The notes: generated by a model not told the origin, from the letters alone. A stretch of 64,000 nucleotides of DNA from DASRFA01 sp035651755 (GCA_035651755.1 DASRFA010000024.1:45897-109896), one strand, 5' to 3'; shown: positions 34,699-44,765, counted from the first letter of the stretch. Translations and numbers: made by a program.

Positions 34699-34704
34699 AC
34701 GGTA
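34699..34704 (-). promoter_or_regulatory. TANNNT hexamer before the ABC1 kinase gene
   Basis: TACCGT in a GCTAC context on the minus strand, 9 nt before the GTG start and within the 70-nt gap after larB. No -35 match was found. Confidence 0.3.
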
Positions 34705-34759
34705 GCACCGCCCGGAATGGCGCGCGAGGCGATCCCTGCGCCGGCTGGGACAGGCTCCT

Positions 34760-35509
34760 CTAGGCGCGGTTGATCAGCGAAGCCGCGACCGCCGCCCCGA
34801 AGCCGTTGTCGATGTTCACGACGGTCACCCCGGCGGCGCACGAGTTGAGCATCGCGAGCAGCGCCGCGAGCCCGCCGAACGACGCGCCGTAGCCGACGCT
34901 CGTCGGCACCGCGATCACCGGGCAGTCGACGAGCCCCGCGACGACGCTCGGAAGCGCTCCCTCCATCCCGGCGACGACGATGATCACCGAGGCGCCGACG
35001 AGCGCGTGCTTCGCGTCCAGCAGGCGGTGAAGGCCCGAGACGCCGACGTCGGACAGGGCTCCGACCGGGTTCCCGAACGCCTCCAGCGTGCGCACGGCCT
35101 CCTGCGCGACCGGAAGGTCCGTCGTTCCGGCCGCGACGACGAGCACGGTGCCGCGCGTCGCGACCCGCGGCGCATCGATGGTGAGCGTCAAGGTCCGCGC
35201 GACCGGATCGTGCACCGCTCCCGGCAGCGCGTTGATGAGCGCCGGCGCCATCGCCGGATCGAGGCGCGTGACCAGCACGTTGTGACCCGACGCCGCGAGC
35301 CGCTCCCCCAGCGCCCGGATCTGGTCCAGCGTCTTCCCCTGGCCGAAGATCACCTCGGGGAAGCCCACGCGGAGCGCGCGGTGGTGGTCGAGGCGCGCGA
35401 AGCCGAGGTCCTCGAAGGGCAGGTGCTTCAGCTCCTCGAGGCCGGCTTCCGGCGTGAGGGTGCCGCTCGCGACCCGCTCGAGCAGCGCGCGCAGGCGTTC
35501 CGGGCTCAT
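34760..35509 (-). CDS. larB: Nickel-pincer cofactor biosynthesis protein LarB
   Basis: LarB carboxylates nicotinic acid adenine dinucleotide at C5 and hydrolyses it, the first step to the nickel-pincer cofactor. The 249-aa product has the N-terminal helical part (LRALLERVASGTLTPEAGLE) and the FARLDHHRALRVGFPEVIFG signature. The PurE-like core includes VLVVAAGTTDLPVAQEA, VAGMEGALPSVVAGLV and PTSVGYGASFGGLAALLAML, ending NIDNGFGAA. It starts 11 nt after thiL. larE and a larA-type racemase are not in the window, so the enzyme using the cofactor is unidentified. Confidence 0.93.
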   Translation of the reverse strand: MSPERLRALLERVASGTLTPEAGLEELKHLPFEDLGFARLDHHRALRVGFPEVIFGQGKTLDQIRALGERLAASGHNVLVTRLDPAMAPALINALPGAVHDPVARTLTLTIDAPRVATRGTVLVVAAGTTDLPVAQEAVRTLEAFGNPVGALSDVGVSGLHRLLDAKHALVGASVIIVVAGMEGALPSVVAGLVDCPVIAVPTSVGYGASFGGLAALLAMLNSCAAGVTVVNIDNGFGAAVAASLINRA

Positions 35510-35520
35510 GGCGACCGACT

Positions 35521-36588
35521 CTAGCGCGTTTCCCGCGAGTCGCGACCGCTCGTACGCGCCGCGAAGTGATCGAAGCCGGACCCGCTCCCGGGCGCGACCG
35601 GCCGCCCGGACGCGTCGACGAGGTGCACCCCGGCGGTCGCTTCGACGACCTCGCCGACGTCCGTCAGCGCGACGCCCGCCCGCGCGGCGAGATCCGCCAG
35701 GCCACCCGCCGCGAGCGCCGGCGGGATCGCGAAGACGAGCTCGTAGTCCTCGCCGCCCGTCGCCGCGTAGTCGCGTCCGGCTGCGTCGAGCGCCGCGACC
35801 TCGGGCAGCCGGGGGAGGCGGTCGCGCTCGATGCGTGCGCCGACGCCGCTCGCCGTTGCGAGGTGGCCGACGTCGGCGAGGAGACCGTCGCTGACGTCGA
35901 TCGCGGCGTGCGCTCCGGCTGCGGCGAGGGCGCGCGCGGCCGCGACGCGCGCGACCGGACGTGCCCAGCGGTCCTGCAGCGCCGGGCTCGGCGCGCGGCC
36001 CGCGAGCCGCTCGGCGACCGCGGCCGCCGCGGCGCCGAGGTCGCCGGTCACGAGAAGACGATCGCCCGGCCGCGCGCCCGCGCGCGCGAGGCAGCGCCCC
36101 TCGACGGAGCCGATCGCGGTCACGGTGACCGAGAGCGCGTCGCCCGACGTGAGGTTCCCGCCGACGAGCGCCGCGCCGGCCTCGTCCGCCGCCGCGGCGC
36201 ACGCGTCGAGGAGAGCGTCGAGCTCGGCGGCCGCGAACGCCCCCGGTGCGGTCACGGCGGCGAGGACGAAGCGCGGCGTCGCCGCCATCGCGGCGAGGTC
36301 GCTCAGGTTGACCGCGACGGCCTTCCGCCCGAGCTCCGCCGCCGTCAGCCACCCGGCCCGGAAGTGCACGCCCTCGACGAGCGAGTCGGTCGTGACCGCG
36401 AGCGGCCGATCCCCGGGCTGGACGACGGCCGCGTCGTCGCCCGGGCCGATCAGGACGGCGCCGCCGCCCGCTCGCAGGTCCGCGCCCGGCGGCGCGGAGC
36501 GGTCGCGCGCGCGCGCCCGCAGGCGCTCGCACAGGCGCTCGAGAAAGGAGTGCTCGCCGACGTCGCCGATGGAGCGGCCGTCAGGCAA
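35521..36588 (-). CDS. thiL: Thiamine-monophosphate kinase
   Basis: ATP-dependent kinase converting thiamine monophosphate to thiamine pyrophosphate. The 355-aa protein has EHSFLERL at the N-terminus, [11 protein letters not shown] (the Asp-rich Mg/ATP loop), [61 protein letters not shown] and GGEDYELVF. The reading frame offers only a TTG at 36588 as a sensible start, which places it 8 nt inside the end of dnaJ; this favours coupled expression. The final ~25 residues are a Gly/Ser/Arg-rich tail. Confidence 0.93.
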   Translation of the reverse strand: MPDGRSIGDVGEHSFLERLCERLRARARDRSAPPGADLRAGGGAVLIGPGDDAAVVQPGDRPLAVTTDSLVEGVHFRAGWLTAAELGRKAVAVNLSDLAAMAATPRFVLAAVTAPGAFAAAELDALLDACAAAADEAGAALVGGNLTSGDALSVTVTAIGSVEGRCLARAGARPGDRLLVTGDLGAAAAAVAERLAGRAPSPALQDRWARPVARVAAARALAAAGAHAAIDVSDGLLADVGHLATASGVGARIERDRLPRLPEVAALDAAGRDYAATGGEDYELVFAIPPALAAGGLADLAARAGVALTDVGEVVEATAGVHLVDASGRPVAPGSGSGFDHFAARTSGRDSRETR

Positions 36589-37681
36589 ACTTCTCGCGCA
36601 CCTTGTCGAAGAAGCCCTTCGGCGCCGTGTCCTGGCCGACGCTCTGCGCGAATTCCTCGAGCAGCTCGCGCTGGCGCGGGGTCAGCTTGCGGGGCGTCTC
36701 GACGACGACCCGGATGCGCTGGTCGCCCCGGCCGTAGCCGTGGAGGTCGGGCACGCCCTTGCCCCGGAGGCGGAACACGCTGCCCGATTGGGTGCCGGGT
36801 GGGACCTTCAGCTTGACGGACCCCTCGAGGGTCGGGACGTCGAGCTCGGCACCGAGCGCGACCTGCGCGAACCCGACCGGGATCTCGCACAGGACGTCGT
36901 TGCCCTCGCGGTGGAAGAGCTCGTGGTCGCGCACCGAGACGACGACGTAGAGGTCGCCCGTGCCGCCGCTTCCGTTCTCGCCCTCGCCGCGCAGCTTGAG
37001 GCGCGTGCCGGTGTCGACGCCGGGAGGCACCTTCACCTGCAGGCTGTGCTGCCGGCGCACGCGGCCGCTGCCGCTGCACTTGGGACACGGATCCTTCACG
37101 ACCTGGCCGCGGCCGCTGCACTGGCCGCAGGTCTTCGCGATCGAGAAGAAGCCCTGCTGGAACCGGACCTGGCCGGCGCCGCGGCACGCCGGGCACTTCG
37201 TCGGCGCGGCGCCGTTCCGGCCGCCGGTGCCTTTGCAGTCGTCGCACGGCGCGGAGCGCGGGATCGAGATCGTCTTGTCGCAGCCGAACGCGGCTTCCTC
37301 GAACTCCACCTCGAGCGTGTAGCTCAGGTCCTCGCCTCGGCGCCGCCCGCCGGCTCCGCGCCGGCCCGTCGACGCGCCGAAGAACTCGCCGAAGATGTCG
37401 CTGAAGAGGTCCTCGAAGCCGCTCGCGCTGAAGTCGAATCCGGCGGCGCCGGAGTCGAAGGCGGCGTGTCCGAAGCGGTCGTACTTCGCGCGCTGCCCCG
37501 GGTCGGAGAGCACCTGGTAGGCCTCGGACGCTTCGCGGAAGCGCGCCTCGGCCTGCTTGTCGCCGGGGTTCCGGTCGGGATGGAATTTCAGCGCGAGCTT
37601 CCGGAACGCCTTCTTGATCGTCTCTTCGTCGGCGGAGCGATCGACGCCGAGGACCTCGTAAAAGTCGCGCTTGTTGGCCAC
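36581..37681 (-). CDS. dnaJ: Chaperone DnaJ (Hsp40)
   Basis: Co-chaperone that delivers clients to DnaK and stimulates its ATPase. The 366-aa protein has a J domain with HPD at residues 34-36, a short Gly/Phe-type linker ([19 protein letters not shown]), and four CxxCxGxG zinc-finger repeats ([24 protein letters not shown] and CPKCSGSG). The two beta-barrel client domains follow, with [19 protein letters not shown]. The start is GTG. A plausible promoter lies just upstream (37702-37730), so dnaJ can be transcribed separately from dnaK. It leads a co-directional row dnaJ-thiL-larB-ubiB-larC. Confidence 0.96.
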   Translation of the reverse strand: MANKRDFYEVLGVDRSADEETIKKAFRKLALKFHPDRNPGDKQAEARFREASEAYQVLSDPGQRAKYDRFGHAAFDSGAAGFDFSASGFEDLFSDIFGEFFGASTGRRGAGGRRRGEDLSYTLEVEFEEAAFGCDKTISIPRSAPCDDCKGTGGRNGAAPTKCPACRGAGQVRFQQGFFSIAKTCGQCSGRGQVVKDPCPKCSGSGRVRRQHSLQVKVPPGVDTGTRLKLRGEGENGSGGTGDLYVVVSVRDHELFHREGNDVLCEIPVGFAQVALGAELDVPTLEGSVKLKVPPGTQSGSVFRLRGKGVPDLHGYGRGDQRIRVVVETPRKLTPRQRELLEEFAQSVGQDTAPKGFFDKVREKFA

Positions 37682-37701
37682 GTTCGATTTCTCGGTCGGC
37701 G

Positions 37702-37730
37702 ATTGTCGGCTACGGGATCGGGCAGTTCAA
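37702..37730 (-). promoter_or_regulatory. Candidate housekeeping promoter of dnaJ
   Basis: Minus-strand TTGAAC (37725-37730), 17-nt spacer, GACAAT (37702-37707). The -10 ends 20 nt before the dnaJ GTG, leaving a short leader that contains GAGAAA. Confidence 0.45.
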
Positions 37731-37849
37731 GCGCGCGCTTCGACGTCGCGCGAGCCGAGCCGGGTTGCCCGAACGCGCTCGGCCTCCCGCGCGCGATGCA
37801 CTCGGCCTCGCAACGCGGTTCCCGCTTGCTCGGCACGCCTCCGGTCTCG

Positions 37850-37890
37850 CGCGCTTCCGGCGGACCGGTCCCCCGGCCGCCGGAAGCGCG
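37850..37890. repeat. Long perfect inverted repeat between dnaK and dnaJ
   Basis: Arms 37850-37863 and 37877-37890 are complementary over 14 bp, and the 13-nt loop contains a further CCGG/CCGG pairing. It lies 63-103 nt after the dnaK stop. There is no U-run, so it is more likely an RNA-processing or stability element, or a weak terminator, than a classical terminator. The rest of the 271-nt gap holds only the dnaJ promoter candidate. Confidence 0.6.
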
Positions 37891-37952
37891 GAGCCCCATC
37901 GCGAAGACGTGCGCGGGGATCTCCTCCCCGCTCCGCCACCCCCGTCAGTAGA

Positions 37953-39875
<1,923 letters not shown>

Positions 39876-40063
39876 AGCTCCCCTTCCGCCGCCGCCCCGG
39901 TCGCGCCCGACGCGTCGCCGAAGGCGAGCGCCGCCGCAGGCGTCCGGAGCGACTGGCGTTTCCTTGAAGTGCGGTGGGGATAAGCACGATCCCCGGCGAA
40001 TCAACCCCGTGCGGGGCAATTCCCGCTCGCCCGGGGGGCCCGTCCGGGCGCGCCGAAACCCTG

Positions 40064-40756
40064 CTAGGCCGGTCGCTTGTCGGACGTCGACCCGGGCCGC
40101 GGGAGCGCAGGCGCCTTGGCGACGGTCACCTGGGCCGGCCGGAGAAGCCGCTCGTGGAGCCGGTAGCCCGGCAGGTGCTCGTCGACGACCGTCCCGGGCT
40201 CGTGCTGGTCGCTCTCGACGTGCGCGAGCGCCTCGTGGTGGGCCGGGTCGAAGGTCGCGCGCGCGGCGGGGACCCGAGCGACGCCGAACCGGCCGAGGAC
40301 GTCGGAAAACTGCTGCAGCACCATCTCGGCGCCCTTCAGGAGCGCGTCGATCGGGCTCGCGCCCCCGCCGGGCCCGCGCCGGGCGCCAGCCGAGCCGGCC
40401 TCGCGCGCCGCGCGAACGGTACGCTCGAGGTTGTCGACGACCGGCAGCATCTCGCGCAGGAGCGGCTCATTGGCATAGCGCAGCGCTTCCGATTTCTCGC
40501 GCTGGAGGCGGCGCTTGAAGTTCTCGACGTCCGCGCGCTCGCGGAGGAAGCGGTCCTGGCTCTCCTTCGCCTCGGCGGTCGCGGCCGCGAGCTCCGCGCG
40601 GAGCTGCTCGATCCGGGCGAGCGCCTCGGGGAGCGTCTGCGGCAGAGCCGGCTCGGGACGCTCGCCGGCATCCGCCTGCGGTCCGTGCCCCTCCCGCCCC
40701 GCCGCGTCGCCCCCGCTCATCGACCCGTTCGGGCCGTCGTGTTGCCGATCGGCCAT
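40064..40756 (-). CDS. grpE: Nucleotide exchange factor GrpE
   Basis: Releases ADP from DnaK. The 230-aa protein has an acidic/low-complexity N-terminus (1-45), the long GrpE helix ([20 protein letters not shown] then [20 protein letters not shown]), the [11 protein letters not shown] dimer signature, and the beta domain with [38 protein letters not shown]. It starts the grpE-dnaK-dnaJ row but hrcA is not upstream. Its neighbour on the other side is recO on the opposite strand. A TTGACA-N17-TAGCTT promoter lies about 40 nt upstream of the ATG. Confidence 0.96.
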   Translation of the reverse strand: MADRQHDGPNGSMSGGDAAGREGHGPQADAGERPEPALPQTLPEALARIEQLRAELAAATAEAKESQDRFLRERADVENFKRRLQREKSEALRYANEPLLREMLPVVDNLERTVRAAREAGSAGARRGPGGGASPIDALLKGAEMVLQQFSDVLGRFGVARVPAARATFDPAHHEALAHVESDQHEPGTVVDEHLPGYRLHERLLRPAQVTVAKAPALPRPGSTSDKRPA

Positions 40757-40795
40757 CGCAAGAATCCCGTCTCCGTAGCCCCGTAGCCCCGCGGG

Positions 40796-40824
40796 AAGCT
40801 AAGCACGCGACTTTTCACTGTCAA
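40796..40824 (-). promoter_or_regulatory. Candidate sigma-70-type promoter of grpE
   Basis: Minus-strand TTGACA (40819-40824, perfect -35), 17-nt spacer, TAGCTT (40796-40801). It overlaps the region that must also hold the recO promoter, since recO starts at 40847 on the other strand. Between it and grpE is a short tandem duplication of CCGTAGCC (40773-40790). No CIRCE (TTAGCACTC-N9-GAGTGCTAA) is present. Confidence 0.5.
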
Positions 40825-40846
40825 CGCGATTCGCTAACGCGCGATC

Positions 40847-41662
40847 GTGCAGCTCCTTTCGACGCCCGCGATCGTGCTGCGCGCGCACGACTACGGCGAG
40901 TCGGATCGCATCGTGACCTTCCTCACCCGGGACGGGGGGAAGCTCTCCGGCATCGCCAAGGGCGCCAAGCGCTCGCAGCGTCGCTTCGCCGGCGCGCTCG
41001 GGCTCTTCTGCCACGTCACGCTCGACTACCGGCACCGGCCGTCGGCGGAGCTCGCTTTCCTCGAGCGCGCGGTCCTCATCCGGCCGTGGAAGTCGATCCT
41101 CGACTCCCTGGAGCGCTTCGCCGCCGCGACCCACGTCGTCGAGGTCGCCGACAAGATGACGGTCGAGCACGAGGTCGGCGACGAGCTGTACTCCGTCGTC
41201 CTCGCGGCGCTCGCGCGCATCGACGCGGCCGAGCCCGGCCCGGCGACTCTCCGCCTGTTCGAGCTCGCGACGCTCGCCGCCTGCGGCTACCGCGCCGAGC
41301 TCGCGAGCTGCGTCGTCTGCCGCGGGTCGCTCCTGAACGGCGGCGGGGCGCCGCGCCTGGCACCCGCGTCCGGCGGCGCCGCGTGCGCGCGCTGCGCGCC
41401 GCGCGACGACGCGACCACGGCCGTGTCGCCGTCGGCGATCGCGCACCTCGCGAGCATGCAGGAGGCGCTCGCGCGGCCGGGCGTCCGGGTCGACGCGGGA
41501 GCGCTCCTCGACGTCGAGGCCGCGGCCGTCGCCGGGCTCACGCACGCGCTCGCGCGCGAGATGGCCGCGGCGCTCGCGGCGCTCCTCGCGCCGCACCTCC
41601 GCGGGCGCCTGCGCTCGGCGGCGGTGCTCGGGCCGATCCTGGGGCGCGCGTTCGACGGATGA
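40847..41662 (+). CDS. recO: DNA repair protein RecO
   Basis: Recombination mediator that loads RecA with RecR/RecF and anneals ssDNA. The 271-aa protein opens with the OB-fold segment (TPAIVLRAHDYGESDRIVTF, then GKLSGIAKGAKRSQRRFAGAL), followed by LDYRHRPSAELAFLERA and the helical domain. Four Cys of a zinc site are seen as CVVC and CARC around residues 152-185. The start is GTG. It is divergent from grpE with only 90 nt between starts. No second gene follows in the same direction: 373 nt downstream carry hairpins but no gene. Confidence 0.94.
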   Translation: MQLLSTPAIVLRAHDYGESDRIVTFLTRDGGKLSGIAKGAKRSQRRFAGALGLFCHVTLDYRHRPSAELAFLERAVLIRPWKSILDSLERFAAATHVVEVADKMTVEHEVGDELYSVVLAALARIDAAEPGPATLRLFELATLAACGYRAELASCVVCRGSLLNGGGAPRLAPASGGAACARCAPRDDATTAVSPSAIAHLASMQEALARPGVRVDAGALLDVEAAAVAGLTHALAREMAAALAALLAPHLRGRLRSAAVLGPILGRAFDG

Positions 41663-42035
41663 GCGGCGAGCCCGGCGTTGCGGGAGCTTCCGCCCCGCGG
41701 CGCCGGGCTCGCGCGCTTCCCGTCGCGCCGATCGTCACGCGGCCGCGGGCATCCCGCGGCCCTGGCAGGCCGCGACCCGTGCGCGCAAGCTGCCGGGGCA
41801 GACGCACGACCGCGTCGGCGACACCATGCGCGGTGTGCAGCCGACGCGGACGGCGCGCGCCGCCTCCTCTCTCGCGGCGCGGCGCTCGCGAAATTGCCGC
41901 CGACGAAGCTACGCCGGCGGCAATTCGTGCCTTGGAACTCGCGGGGGCGCGGGCCGCTCGCCCGCCCGATCCGCCGACCGCGCGGCGGCTTGCGCCGCGC
42001 GGTCGACGTCGGTCGGGCGAGCGACTCGCGTTCCG
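41663..42035. other. Intergenic region with two hairpins, no gene
   Basis: 373 nt between convergent recO and the secreted-protein gene. It carries an 11-bp inverted repeat with arms at 41892-41902 and 41915-41925 (loop 12 nt), and a perfect 13-bp GC stem with arms at 41975-41987 and 41993-42005 (loop GCTTG). Neither has a U-run. The second, close to the end of the leftward gene, could act as a bidirectional transcription barrier. Short Arg/Ala frames here look like GC-rich noise. Confidence 0.55.
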
Positions 42036-43109
42036 TCACGGCAGCTCGTTCAGCTGCCAGCCGAACGACCTCTGGTCCCAGGTCGCGGTCACGGAGAAGG
42101 TCTGACCGCCGGCCGAGAAGTCGAAGGTCATGTCGGGCAGGGTCGCCCTCGACTGGAGGTTCGCGTCGAACGCCTGGATGTCGACCTTCCAGGCATCCGG
42201 CTGCCCGTCGCGCTGCGAGATGCGGACGAACGCGATCCCGCCGTTCGCGGCGGCGCTGTTGTCGTTGAAGGTGAACACGCTGCCCTGCTGGTTGAAGCTG
42301 CCGGCCGGGAGGCTCAGGCTGAAGATCGGGTTGAACTGCGCGTTGCTCAGCGAGATCGTGAACGGCGCGGAGTTGGGATCGAAGTTCGCGCCGGCCGTCA
42401 CGATGCCGTGGAACTCGATGAAGTCGGGCCGCGCGGCGTCGCCGAGGAACCGGATCCTGGACGGGCAGGCGTGCGGGCAGTTCCCGACGTTCACGTTCTG
42501 GACGAACACGACCTTCGTGCAGCCGTCGGCCATGCACATCGCGCACACCGACGGAGCATTGGTCGAGCAAGCGGTGAGCGACGCCGGGTCGCTGTGCGCG
42601 CTGATGCCGAGCTGCGTGACCCCCGTCGCGTCGACGACCCTCACGCGGACCGTCGCGACCGGAACCGTCCCTCCAGGCGGCAGGGTGATCGGCGAAGACA
42701 GCGTGATGAGGACGTTGTCTCCGCCGCCGGAAGCGCACGAGCTGACGGCGGGGTCGTTGGAAACGCATCCATTGCCGCCGACCGGGACGAACGCGAGCTT
42801 GCCGGGAACCTGCGTCGAGCAGGTCGGGTCGGCGCACGCGAGCATCACCATGATGGCTCCGCCCAGCGTCGCCTGGACGTCACCGGTCCCGTCGGGCACG
42901 ACGACGGCGGGCGTGTCGCTGCTCGAGTTCCGGGCCGCGATGGCGACGTCGATGACGTCGTTCGTCGCGAGTAGGCCCCAGTTGCTGGGGACGACGATGA
43001 GCGAGCCGCTGGCCTGGACGGCGGCGGCCGGTCGCGCGCTCCCGCTGACCGCCAGGAGGGCGATGCCGAGGGCGCACGCGATCCGAAGGGACGTTCGGGG
43101 GGTCTTCAT
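42036..43109 (-). CDS. Secreted protein of unknown function, beta-rich with paired Cys
   Basis: A 357-aa protein. A signal peptide MKTPRTSLRIACALGIALLA continues to about residue 30. The N-terminal half (GSLIVVPSNWGLLATNDVID onward) resembles a beta-sandwich with several disulfide-type Cys pairs (CADPTC and CAMCMADGC). The second half has FTISLSNAQFNPIFSLSLPA and ends FGWQLNELP without a sorting motif. No family is recognised. AAGGAG stands 10 nt before the ATG at 43109. A sigma-54-type promoter about 160 nt upstream implies regulated expression through an enhancer-binding protein. The adjacent DUF3473 deacetylase belongs to a family often linked to exopolysaccharide and exosortase loci. Confidence 0.78.
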   Translation of the reverse strand: MKTPRTSLRIACALGIALLAVSGSARPAAAVQASGSLIVVPSNWGLLATNDVIDVAIAARNSSSDTPAVVVPDGTGDVQATLGGAIMVMLACADPTCSTQVPGKLAFVPVGGNGCVSNDPAVSSCASGGGDNVLITLSSPITLPPGGTVPVATVRVRVVDATGVTQLGISAHSDPASLTACSTNAPSVCAMCMADGCTKVVFVQNVNVGNCPHACPSRIRFLGDAARPDFIEFHGIVTAGANFDPNSAPFTISLSNAQFNPIFSLSLPAGSFNQQGSVFTFNDNSAAANGGIAFVRISQRDGQPDAWKVDIQAFDANLQSRATLPDMTFDFSAGGQTFSVTATWDQRSFGWQLNELP

Positions 43110-43450
43110 GATGCCGGACTCCTTCTCGCCGGATCGTTGCCGGCGTCGCGGACGACGGGCGAGGTGCCCGTCGAAACGTTCCGTGGATTGGGCGCGGACA
43201 GTCTCTGAGCGCGGACGGCGACGCGCGCCTGTCAGCCCCCGCGCGCGAGTCCGGTCGCCGGCGCGACAAGGCAACTGGCGTGCCGGGGGCCGCCGTGGCC
43301 GCGGCGGTCGCTGCGCCCCGCCGTTGCTGGATCCGCACGAGCCGGCGCCGTGTCGCGGCGGTGAAAATAAGCGAAGGCTCAGGCGTTTTTACAGGAAGTG
43401 CGCGCTGGCCGGCCGCTACCGGGGCGCTCGGGGGGCGGGCCGGACAGCCC
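43110..43450. other. 341-nt leader/intergenic region carrying a sigma-54-type site
   Basis: Separates the deacetylase stop from the secreted-protein ATG on the minus strand. It contains a GGCACGCCAGTTGC element (described separately). About 110 nt further upstream is the AT-rich stretch TGTAAAAACGCC (43385-43396, minus strand), which could be an activator site. The ~150-nt 5' leader between the predicted transcript start and the ATG shows no clear riboswitch fold. No gene is seen here. Confidence 0.55.
43271..43284 (-). promoter_or_regulatory. Sigma-54 (RpoN) -24/-12 promoter
   Basis: The minus strand reads GGCACGCCAGTTGC, matching the RpoN consensus TGGCAC-N5-TTGC with GG and GC exactly 10 nt apart. 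Only the first base (C for T) and the base after TTGC (C) differ from the best consensus. Transcription would start near 43260 and run into the secreted-protein gene. Confidence 0.6.
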
Positions 43451-44302
43451 TCACGAGCCGAGCTCCGACGCGAACACCTCGGCGATCGGAGCGAAGCGGA
43501 AGTCCGCGAGCAGGCGGTCGAGCTTGGCGGCGAGCGAGCCGCGGCCGACCGCGTTGAAGAACCGGACGTAGGCGGGCGTCCCGCGCAGCTTCGGGGACGC
43601 CGGATCCAGCTCCCAGGGATGCGTGTAGACGATCGCCGGACCGATCTCGCGCTCGAAGCGGGCCAGGAAGTGGCGCGTGAACGCGTAGGGCAGGGCGCGG
43701 AGCGCAAAGCCGCCCGCGGCGCACGGCACCACGTGGCCGAGCGGAAGGCGCGTGAGCGGCAACGGCAGCTCCCAGAGCCCGCTCGCGAGACGGACCGGGC
43801 CGCCGCCGTTGCCGAGGAGCGGCACCGCGCCCGGACGGTAGCGGAGCGGCAGGTAGCTGGAGTCGTAGCGGAAGCCGCATTCGGCGATCACGTCGAGCGC
43901 CCAGAGGTCGCCCGTGCCGCGAAGGAAGCACGGAGCCCGGAAGCCGGCGACGGGCGCGCCGAGGACCTGCTCCAGCACGTCCTTCGCGCGCGCCACGTCT
44001 TCCCGGAGCTCGCCGCGCGCGCGCTCGGCGGCGGGCAGATGGCGGTCGCCATGGCACGCGATCTCGTGTCCGGCCTCGCGCGCCCGCCGGACGAGGTCGG
44101 GATGGTGGCGCGCGACGTCCGCCAGCACGAAGAGCGTCGCGCGCGTCTCGCGTCGCGCGAGGAGCTCGAGGAGCGCCGTCAGGTTGCGATCGACGCGCCG
44201 CCCCACGGCCGCGATCTCGACCGGCAGCGCAGGCCCCTCTCGCCGGCTCTCGTCATGGAACCAGTCCTCGACGTCGATCGTGAGAGCGTTCGGGCGCGAC
44301 AT
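43451..44302 (-). CDS. Polysaccharide deacetylase, DUF3473 type
   Basis: NodB-fold, metal-dependent N-deacetylase of 283 aa. It has NALTIDVEDWFHDE (catalytic Asp pair), ATLFVLADVARHHPDLVRR, GHEIACHGDRH (metal-binding His-x4-His), GFRAPCF and CGFRYDSSYLP. The C-terminal DUF3473 part has YTHPWELDP. Members of this subfamily are typical of exopolysaccharide loci associated with exosortase/PEP-CTERM systems; no exosortase is in the window. The ATG at 44302 is chosen because family proteins begin close to the DVEDW motif; an ATG six codons earlier is possible. No Shine-Dalgarno sequence is visible before either. Confidence 0.88.
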   Translation of the reverse strand: MSRPNALTIDVEDWFHDESRREGPALPVEIAAVGRRVDRNLTALLELLARRETRATLFVLADVARHHPDLVRRAREAGHEIACHGDRHLPAAERARGELREDVARAKDVLEQVLGAPVAGFRAPCFLRGTGDLWALDVIAECGFRYDSSYLPLRYRPGAVPLLGNGGGPVRLASGLWELPLPLTRLPLGHVVPCAAGGFALRALPYAFTRHFLARFEREIGPAIVYTHPWELDPASPKLRGTPAYVRFFNAVGRGSLAAKLDRLLADFRFAPIAEVFASELGS

Positions 44303-44506
44303 CGCGGGCTCGGGCACCATCGCATCCGGCGCGCGTCCGGCAAAGCGCGGTGCGCCGTCCGAAGCGGTGGCGCGGGTTCTGCACGGACCCTGCCACCCGA
44401 TGTCTCGTGTTCGCCGCAAGTCCGCGGATCGGCGCCCGGCGTCGCCGCGCCGGCGTGGCGCCGTCAAGCATGCGCACGCCGGTGTAGAATCGTCCGGAGG
44501 GCCGCG

Positions 44507-44751
44507 ATGCGCCCCCGACGAACGACCCGACCCCGGACCGGCTCCAGCGCGCTCTCGAGCGGCTCGAATGGGTGGCGCAAGCGCGCGTCCTCCTGCGCGA
44601 GGACGGCGACCTGCTCTCCGGCGAGGCGTTCGTCGTCGCGCGCGACGAGACGAACCTGCTCGCCCGGCTCGCGCAGGCGACCGAGGTGGTGCGCTCGTTC
44701 GACTGGCGCGTCCACGACGTGTTCGTCGTGCCGGTCGCGTCGATCGAATGA
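44507..44751 (+). pseudogene. Frameshifted C-terminal domain of a cation diffusion facilitator (CDF) transporter
   Basis: The frame ending in TGA at 44749-44751 encodes RLQRALERLEWVAQARVLLR, GEAFVVARDETNLLARLAQA and FDWRVHDVFVVPV. These match the cytosolic dimerisation domain of CDF metal-efflux proteins (xGExFVVPxDE...LDWRxxDVxVVPV). The frame has no ATG upstream; its only early start is a GTG at 44569. An ATG at 44507 with GGAGGG six nt upstream is in another frame. One extra C in the five-C run at 44512-44516 would join the two into an 81-aa protein. No transmembrane part of a CDF lies upstream. It is therefore a decayed fragment, a stand-alone domain gene with a sequencing error, or a frameshifted gene. 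Confidence 0.6.
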
Positions 44752-44765
44752 CGGGCTGGTCGTAT

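Noticed and set aside
40757..40846. CIRCE element upstream of grpE
   Set aside because: GCTAAGCAC-like bases are present on one side, but the inverted second half GAGTGCTAA is missing.
42036..43109. PEP-CTERM substrate next to the DUF3473 deacetylase
   Set aside because: The protein ends FGWQLNELP without a PEP motif, transmembrane helix or basic tail.
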